This document shows positions 16,523-20,118 of a stretch of DNA of 20,118 nt, piece after piece. The notes under the pieces are model-generated. The model saw nothing but the letters and a program-made list of their open reading frames with translations. It searched no databases and was not told where the DNA came from. This DNA comes from JBDIAR01 sp039812545 (lineage in GTDB: Bacteria > Actinomycetota > Actinomycetes > Actinomycetales > Dermatophilaceae), in the NCBI GenBank assembly GCA_039812545.1, contig JBDIAR010000041.1:1-20118 (forward strand), written 5' to 3'. A program made the position numbers and the translations under genes. Each line of letters starts with the position of its first letter. Positions within the stretch are counted from its first letter, which is position 1.

Positions 16523-18073
16523 GTGAACGGTACGACGCGGGTGGGTGCCTCGGTGCGGGTGGTGCGCCGGACGGCGGGCCTGCTGGTGGGAACCCTGGCG
16601 CTGGCCCTCGCACCCACGGGTGCGCCGGCGGTCGGGACCTCGAGTCCGGCGCTCCCGGCGGCGGCCACCGACGGCGTGCTGGCATACCGGGTCGGAGCGT
16701 TGATGATGGACCCCAGCGTGCGGGCGGCGGCGGTCGGGGCCGAGGTGCGGGTGGCCGACTCCGGGACGCTCGTCTTCTCGCGGAACCCGACGACCGCGCT
16801 CATGCCGGCCTCGGACACCAAACTGTTCACCTCGGCCGCCGCGATGCACCGACTCGGGCCGGACTTCCGGTTCCACACCGACGCCCTGGGCGGCGCGGTC
16901 AACGGCGGGGTGCTGAGTACGCCGATCTACCTCAAGGGGTACGGCGATCCGACGACGCTGACCTCGGATTACGCCGCGCTCGCCGCGGCCGTGCGGGCCA
17001 AGGGGATCACGAGCATCCCCGGCGGCATCCGTGCCGACGCGACGTATTTCGAGGCCACGCAATACAGCCCGTACTGGTCGCCGGATTACGCCAACGACTA
17101 CTACGCGGCCAAGTGTTCGCCGCTGACCGTTTCCCCGGACACCGACTACGACGCCGGCACCGTCATCGTCAAGGCGGTCCCGGCGGCGGCGGCCGGAGGC
17201 GCCCCGAGTGTCCAGCTGGTTCCGGCCGAGGCCGGCGGTTACATCCGGCTCGCGCCGAATGTGCGCACCGTGGCCGCGGGCCTGTCGTCCTATCTCGTCG
17301 TCTCGCGCCAGCCGGGCAGCACGACCGTGACCGTGACCGGGCAGGTGGCCGTGGGCAATACGGCCGGGGTCAAGGAGTGGATCACGGTGCCCGAGCCGGC
17401 GCTGTATGCCGCCGCCGTGTTCCGGGCCCAGCTGGCCCGGGCCGGGGTCAGCGTGGGTGCGACGACGGCCGCGGCTGGCACTCCCGCGGGCCTGAGCGTG
17501 CTCGCCACTGATACCTCGATGACCGTCGCCCAACTCCTCGTCCCCTTCCTCAAGCTCTCCAACAACACCCACGCCGACGCGCTGACCAAGACGATGGCCG
17601 CCCGGGCCACCGGAGCGCCCGGGACCTGGGCCACGGGCACAGCCCTGATCAAGGCATACGCGACCGGTCTCGGCGTCGACATGACCGGCGCGACCCTCGT
17701 CGACGGGTCTGGGCTGACCCGCTACAACAAGGTGACGGCCCGCCAGTTGGCGACCCTGCTGGTGGCCGTTCAGCGCGAAGCGTGGTTCTCGACGTGGTAC
17801 GACGCGCTGCCCATCGCCGGTCTGCCCGGCAAGTTCGTCGGCGGCACGCTCGCCTCTCGGATGGCCGGCACGTATGCCGTGGGCAATGTTCACGCCAAGA
17901 ACGGGTACCTCACCGGGGTCACGTCACTGTCCGGGTATGCCACGGGGCGCGACGGGCGGCGCTATGTGTTCGCGATGATCACCAACCACAGCGGCGCGAC
18001 GACTCGCCCGATCGAGAACGCGCTCGGGGTGTTGCTCGCCGGCTGGAACGCGACGACCGGTCAAACCGGCTGA
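16523..18073 (+). CDS. exported D-alanyl-D-alanine carboxypeptidase/endopeptidase (PBP4, peptidase S13 family)
   Basis: Enzymes of this family trim or cleave peptidoglycan peptides outside the membrane. The GTG start at 16523 gives a basic N-terminus (VRVVRRTAG) and a hydrophobic stretch LLVGTLALALAPTGAPAVG, a likely signal peptide; GGTGG (16511-16515) is a weak ribosome site. The open frame extends back through the rpoC end and is not used. The 516-residue protein has the active-site SxxK as SDTK (Ser97, Lys100), the SxN motif as SNN (Ser346-Asn348), and the third motif as KNG (Lys459-Gly461) in HAKNGYLTGVTSLSGYATG, where the family usually has KTG. The large insertion domain between motifs 1 and 2 (about 140-330) matches the PBP4 type. 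It stands alone between rpoC and ppdK and is called dacB in some annotations. Five heptamer motifs in 1.5 kb. Confidence 0.9.
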   Translation: MNGTTRVGASVRVVRRTAGLLVGTLALALAPTGAPAVGTSSPALPAAATDGVLAYRVGALMMDPSVRAAAVGAEVRVADSGTLVFSRNPTTALMPASDTKLFTSAAAMHRLGPDFRFHTDALGGAVNGGVLSTPIYLKGYGDPTTLTSDYAALAAAVRAKGITSIPGGIRADATYFEATQYSPYWSPDYANDYYAAKCSPLTVSPDTDYDAGTVIVKAVPAAAAGGAPSVQLVPAEAGGYIRLAPNVRTVAAGLSSYLVVSRQPGSTTVTVTGQVAVGNTAGVKEWITVPEPALYAAAVFRAQLARAGVSVGATTAAAGTPAGLSVLATDTSMTVAQLLVPFLKLSNNTHADALTKTMAARATGAPGTWATGTALIKAYATGLGVDMTGATLVDGSGLTRYNKVTARQLATLLVAVQREAWFSTWYDALPIAGLPGKFVGGTLASRMAGTYAVGNVHAKNGYLTGVTSLSGYATGRDGRRYVFAMITNHSGATTRPIENALGVLLAGWNATTGQTG

Positions 18074-18112
18074 GCCGGACTCCGCCGCGGGCGCGCCGAA
18101 CGGTTCCTCCCA

Positions 18113-18130
18113 GCGGTCCGGGCGGGCCGC
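18113..18130 (+). terminator. weak candidate terminator after the carboxypeptidase gene
   Basis: GCGGTCC (18113-18119) pairs with GGGCCGC (18124-18130, one wobble) around a 4-nt loop, 40 bases after the stop. The rest of the 223-bp gap before ppdK shows no convincing promoter. Confidence 0.35.
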
Positions 18131-18296
18131 TCTGTGGTGAGCGCCGTCACCCCTGTCGTGGAATGATGGGCGGGAGGCTTGGTGGCCCCCTGCGGACCCC
18201 ATGCTCGGACCCGACGGCGACGGGGTCGACAGGCCCCCGACGCACCGCGAGGGTGTGTCACGTTGAGAACTTTTCTTGCTGGGAGGCATGAAAGCA

Positions 18297-20118
<1,822 letters not shown>

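Overview
This window is high-GC DNA (roughly 70% GC, estimated by eye) with strongly GC-biased third codon positions. It carries TTG and GTG starts on rpoB and rpoC, TANNNT-type -10 boxes and an actinobacterial-style rplJ leader. Gene content and protein lengths (1159-aa RpoB, 1300-aa RpoC, a LysX-type fusion) indicate an actinomycete. I lean towards the Micrococcales (Intrasporangiaceae/Dermatophilaceae-like), with low confidence at that rank. I see no phage, insertion sequence, CRISPR array, tRNA or rRNA.

Layout. (1) 1-1910, minus strand: a lysX-type gene (membrane domain, DUF2156 transferase domain, then the start of a lysyl-tRNA synthetase domain) that leaves the window at its 3' end and is broken by two apparent single-base deletions in short homopolymers. 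(2) 1911-2204: a divergent promoter region with a perfect 10-bp inverted repeat. (3) 2205-5649, plus strand: a peroxide-defence cluster ahpC - ahpF - oxyR. The 348-bp ahpC-ahpF gap is packed with hairpins, including a tandemly duplicated unit of about 93 bp. (4) 5650-7190: rplJ-rplL behind a promoter, an L10-type RNA leader and an attenuator, closed by a 17-bp-stem terminator. (5) 7239-8620: a small 2TM-domain protein and a GNAT acetyltransferase that looks leaderless. (6) 8725-16448: rpoB-rpoC behind a near-consensus promoter, with a strong hairpin after rpoC. (7) 16523-18073: an exported penicillin-binding protein 4-type D-Ala-D-Ala carboxypeptidase. (8) 18297-end: the first two thirds of ppdK (pyruvate, phosphate dikinase).

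How the genes work together. AhpF passes NADH electrons to AhpC, which reduces peroxides, and OxyR (both redox cysteines present) is the likely regulator. The rplJ-rplL and rpoB-rpoC blocks are the conserved ribosomal stalk and RNA polymerase core genes, here separated by two accessory genes with their own candidate promoters.

The most unusual signal is not a gene. The heptamer GTATGCC/GGCATAC occurs 27 times (14 in one orientation, 13 in the other), where simple base composition predicts about two. It lies in coding and non-coding DNA, favours intergenic regions, forms the base of the L10 leader hairpin, and appears to bend codon choice (GCA-TAC, TAT-GCC, an ATA isoleucine codon). It behaves like a genome-wide dispersed recognition word, comparable in style to a DNA uptake sequence or a binding/methylation motif. 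Its function cannot be read from this window.
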